Source: Nitrospira sp. (GTDB lineage: Bacteria; Nitrospirota; Nitrospiria; Nitrospirales; Nitrospiraceae). Taken from it: 8,292 nucleotides of DNA. The position numbers and the translations under genes were made by a program. The notes under the pieces are model-generated. The model searched no databases and had not been told where the DNA came from. It saw nothing but the letters and a program-made list of their open reading frames with translations. The DNA lies in NCBI GenBank assembly GCA_015904055.1, contig JABMDE010000074.1:38627-46918 (forward strand). The letters are read 5' to 3'. This document shows, piece after piece, positions 6,701 through 8,292 of this stretch (positions are counted from its first letter, which is position 1; each line of letters begins with the position of its first letter).

Positions 6701-8169
6701 ACGTACTCGCGCTACGGCAGCTGGACGCATTGGACATCATCAGGCCGGAGGCGCTTGCGCACTGGGCGCATCCGCAGGCCGGTACAGTGAAGATATTCTA
6801 TGAGCGACTGGCAGAGTTGCATCGTCTTGCGCCGTTCCGTCCGGTTCCTGATGTATTCGATCTGCTCTTCAAACGGTTGCCGGTCCTTGAGTTGGCGGCG
6901 GCGTCGCTGCATGGCGAACAGGCGGTGGCGAATCTCCTGAAGGCCCGTGACATGGCCGAGGAAGTCGCCGACCGGCCGCATCTTACGTTGACAGGGTTTG
7001 TGGATATGATGCTGGAGCGTCTCGACGAGCAACCGGACGAAGCGGAAAGTGCGCTGGCCGAAGCGTCGCTTGATGCGGTGAGAATTCTCACAATTCATAA
7101 GGCCAAGGGACTCGAATTTCCGGTCGTCATTCTTCCCGGGGTGCATCAAGGCGCGCGAACGCCTCGCAAGGGGCCGTCCGTGCAGCACGATTGGTCGAGC
7201 GGGTGCTACGGGGTGTCGCTGGGGGCACAACGCAATCTGGGATCGGTCCTCGTCGGGAACAAAATGGCGGCGCGTGAAGAGGCGGAACAACGGCGGTTGT
7301 TATATGTGGGAATGACGAGGGCCCGCGATCTATTGGTGCTTTCCGGCGGCCTTGTCCGAAAGCCAGGGCGTGATGCGGTGTTGGGGCTGCTGCAAGAGGC
7401 GGTTGGGAGTGAGGCCGTCGAGGGAGCAGGCGCTGATATCGAGGTTGGGGCCGCGCGCATCACTCGCACCATCGTGCCCGCGACGACGACGAACCGGCGG
7501 AGGCCTCGCAAATCCGCGGCCTCTAGTGCGGCTCCTGCACTGCCGGCGTTGATCGAACGGTACGCCATCAGAGAAGTGCGTCGAACGGAGAGCCGCAGCC
7601 TGGCTCGACAGTTGACTCCATCGCGGATGCAGGATGACCGTCTTGCTGGTCAAGTGGTACGAAGCCGGGAGCGCAAAACGGAGGGGGATGGGCGATTCGT
7701 CGGGATCTGCGCCCATGCGTTGCTCGAACGGTGGGATTTCTCAGTCGTGACGCCGCCTACGGTGACGGAGCTTGAATGGCTCTGCCGGCAGATTGTTCCA
7801 CCGGAAGCGGACTGTCTGGAAGCCGTGCGGGATGATCTTGCGTCGCTCATGAGCGTGTTTCTGTCGTCGGAATGCTATCGGCGTTTGCAGGGAGCTGAGA
7901 TTCTGGGCCGAGAAATTCCCTTCATTATCCCTTGGCAGGAAGGACAGGTCATGGAAGGGGTCATCGATCTGATGTATCGTTTGGGTGGACGGCTCTGGAT
8001 TGCGGATTATAAGACCGATCAGATTGCGGCGGCTGAGGCACAGGCGAGGGCACAACAGTATACGCAACAAGCCGACGTGTATCGGGCTGCCGCTGCACAT
8101 TGTTTAGGTGGCGAGGCGGCTTCGTTTGAGTGCGTCTTTTTGCGGCCGGCTGTGCGGGTGGAATTGTGA
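3709..8169 (+). CDS. addA: AddA-like UvrD-family helicase-nuclease with duplicated domain 2
   Basis: This 1486-residue superfamily 1A helicase-nuclease would be the motor subunit of AddAB. Domain 1 is complete: AGAGTGKTT (28-36, Lys34), LTFTNKAATEM (61-71), GTLHSF (122-127), DEFQD (374-378) and GDPKQSIYAFR (415-425). Motif IV is TNFRS (451-455). Residues 566-936 are then repeated as 937-1307. Each copy holds the TDGEKHFYRRQEIIDLVNLL segment, the 2B region, motif V (THKAKGLEF-type: IHKAKGLEF at 758-766 and 1129-1137) and motif VI (YVGMTRAR at 828-835 and 1199-1206). The nuclease domain follows and looks intact: His1336, GVIDL with Asp1420, DYKTD (1433-1437) and QADVY (1454-1458). Removing one repeat leaves 1115 residues, an ordinary AddA length. 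The start ATG 3709 overlaps the addB stop, with AGGTGA at 3700-3705 as a close ribosome binding site, so translational coupling is likely. The frame is open through both copies without frameshift or stop. Confidence 0.85.
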   Translation: MNEGALLSDAQDRVLAQTTWDRNVVVRAGAGTGKTTILVNRMLNLLMREPQPLAITEIVALTFTNKAATEMKQRLRRELTKLAESADESLSALFRARYQLSSDQVKERAGQALAQFEKAQIGTLHSFAAHLLRLHPLESGLDPSFQEDDGTRFTELFNSRWQAWLAEELGAIGQHHAQWRRVLAGTSLDDFYDLAVTLAGESIDVHELARQCRAASIDGPVRDWLERLRATADGLSAGRVKAKQVKADKMLYAAFRCLTLVLDHGGQGVERLSDDDRGLLEKDIGKATSGWDERTFAETKAVVSVAQQLLSVNQPYMSDLFELLGPFLSGVRQSFLASGWISFDGLLTRAKSLLRDHPSARFRIKHSYRAILVDEFQDTDPVQYEIVLYLAERLGSSKQTWQDLELEPGKLFIVGDPKQSIYAFRRADIEAFERVVDKIVAGGGIVHSLVTNFRSDDAVLSVVNNLFDRLFVAEPHIQPSNERLFAQPQRKPELSSSGVQIRLVTAESDAEDFDTAAATRAEADQLARWVKEELLAGMTVFDRDRRPVPLQPGHIALIFRKLTQAQDYLDALRRWDIAYLTDGEKHFYRRQEIIDLVNLLRVLDNPHDRIALAGLLRSPLGGVADRDLLALRQLDGLDITRPEALAGWAHPQAGTVRTFYERLAELHRLAPLRPVPDVFDLIFQRLPVLELAAASLHGEQAVANLLKARDMAEEVADRPHLTLTGFVDLMLERLDEQPDEAESALAEASLDAVRILTIHKAKGLEFPVVILPGVHQGARTPRKGPSVQHDWSSGCYGVSLGSQRNLGSVLVGNKMAAREEAEQRRLLYVGMTRARDLLVLSGGLVRKPGRDAVLGLLQEAVGSEAFEGAGADIEVGAARMTRTIVPATTTNRRRPRKAVASVAAPSLPALIERYAIRHTRRTESRNLLRQLTPSRMQDYLDALRRWDIAYLTDGEKHFYRRQEIIDLVNLLRVLDNPHDRIALVGLLRSPLGGVADRDVLALRQLDALDIIRPEALAHWAHPQAGTVKIFYERLAELHRLAPFRPVPDVFDLLFKRLPVLELAAASLHGEQAVANLLKARDMAEEVADRPHLTLTGFVDMMLERLDEQPDEAESALAEASLDAVRILTIHKAKGLEFPVVILPGVHQGARTPRKGPSVQHDWSSGCYGVSLGAQRNLGSVLVGNKMAAREEAEQRRLLYVGMTRARDLLVLSGGLVRKPGRDAVLGLLQEAVGSEAVEGAGADIEVGAARITRTIVPATTTNRRRPRKSAASSAAPALPALIERYAIREVRRTESRSLARQLTPSRMQDDRLAGQVVRSRERKTEGDGRFVGICAHALLERWDFSVVTPPTVTELEWLCRQIVPPEADCLEAVRDDLASLMSVFLSSECYRRLQGAEILGREIPFIIPWQEGQVMEGVIDLMYRLGGRLWIADYKTDQIAAAEAQARAQQYTQQADVYRAAAAHCLGGEAASFECVFLRPAVRVEL
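5403..6515 (+). repeat. Tandem duplication, copy 1 (1113 bp)
   Basis: The unit begins at the GCAGGAT of 5403-5409 and ends just before the same heptamer at 6516. It encodes residues 566-936 of the helicase: the helix after strand IALIFRK, the rest of domain 2A, the 2B region, motifs V and VI, and the linker ending LTPSRM. Its length is exactly 371 codons, so the frame is kept. By hand count it differs from copy 2 at 98 bases and 22 residues. Confidence 0.95.
6516..7628 (+). repeat. Tandem duplication, copy 2 (1113 bp)
   Basis: The unit starts at GCAGGAT 6516-6522 and ends before the third GCAGGAT at 7629-7635, after which the unique nuclease part begins (QDDRLAGQ). It encodes residues 937-1307. 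The offset to copy 1 is 1113 bp throughout, with no insertion or deletion seen between the copies. It lacks motif IV and the IALIFRK strand, which occur only once upstream, so it cannot form a complete helicase domain 2 by itself. Confidence 0.95.
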
Positions 8170-8197
8170 TTCGCAATCGACTGGAGCATGGGGAAAT

Positions 8198-8279
8198 GTT
8201 TCTGGTTTCGAGTTCCGGGTTGCGAGCTTTCGGAATGTCTTTTCTGACAACGCGAAACATGAATCCCGAAACTCGCAAC
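8198..8279. repeat. Imperfect palindrome with heptamer arms after addA
   Basis: The left arm is five phased heptamers, GTTTCTG, GTTTCGA, GTTCCGG, GTTGCGA and GCTTTCG (8198-8232). The right arm (8245-8279) on the minus strand reads GTTGCGA, GTTTCGG, GATTCAT, GTTTCGC and GTTGTCA. The best stem pairs GTTGCGAG (8219-8226) with CTCGCAAC (8272-8279), and an outer stem pairs GGAAATG (8192-8198) with CATTTCC (8282-8288). It begins about 20 bases after the addA stop and could act as a 3' mRNA structure, but there is no T-tract for a classical intrinsic terminator. The element may continue beyond the window. Confidence 0.65.
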
Positions 8280-8292
8280 TCCATTTCCAGGA

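Noticed and set aside
6712..7290. 192-codon minus-strand open frame, with similar ones at 6112-6642 and 5824-6075
   Set aside because: These are antisense shadows of the duplicated helicase region. They recur because the DNA is repeated, and their arginine- and histidine-rich composition is typical of antisense frames in GC-rich genes.
5403..7628. Two separate helicase genes, or a pseudogene with a frameshift
   Set aside because: The frame is continuous from 3709 to 8169, the repeat is exactly 371 codons, and there is no second domain 1 with a Walker A motif.

Overview
This GC-rich window most likely comes from a Nitrospira-like bacterium (Nitrospirota). That assignment is an inference from protein style and from the intergenic repeats, which resemble what I remember of Nitrospira genomes; no search could be run. 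All recognised genes lie on the + strand.

Layout. A leader (1-153) holds a possible extended -10 promoter and an imperfect palindrome. It is followed by a 90-aa thioredoxin-fold protein with a CGAC active site (154-426) and a 51-aa four-cysteine zinc-ribbon peptide (428-583). A 115-bp gap holds a second palindrome. Then come two large overlapping genes: an AddB-like nuclease subunit (699-3716) and an AddA-like helicase-nuclease (3709-8169). The window ends in a third palindromic gap (8170-8292). No gene-free stretch exceeds about 150 bases.

How the genes work together. AddA and AddB together form the RecBCD-type complex that resects double-strand breaks for RecA-dependent recombination. The 8-bp gene overlap suggests translational coupling and a fixed subunit ratio. 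The two small upstream genes have no evident role in resection.

Main discoveries. (1) The AddA-like gene contains an exact in-frame tandem duplication of 1113 bp (371 codons). It repeats most of helicase domain 2A, all of 2B and the linker to the nuclease, so motifs V and VI occur twice in one 1486-aa chain. The copies differ at 98 of 1113 bases by hand count but only 22 of 371 residues, and the junction lies in a 7-bp microhomology. (2) The AddB-like protein keeps its four Fe-S cysteines and its D...DYK nuclease core, but only about 40 residues separate DYK from the CX2CX5C cluster and no QxxxY motif is visible, which suggests an internal deletion. (3) All three intergenic gaps hold palindromes whose arms are degenerate tandem arrays of 6- or 7-bp units. 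The unit sequence differs in each gap but the architecture is the same.
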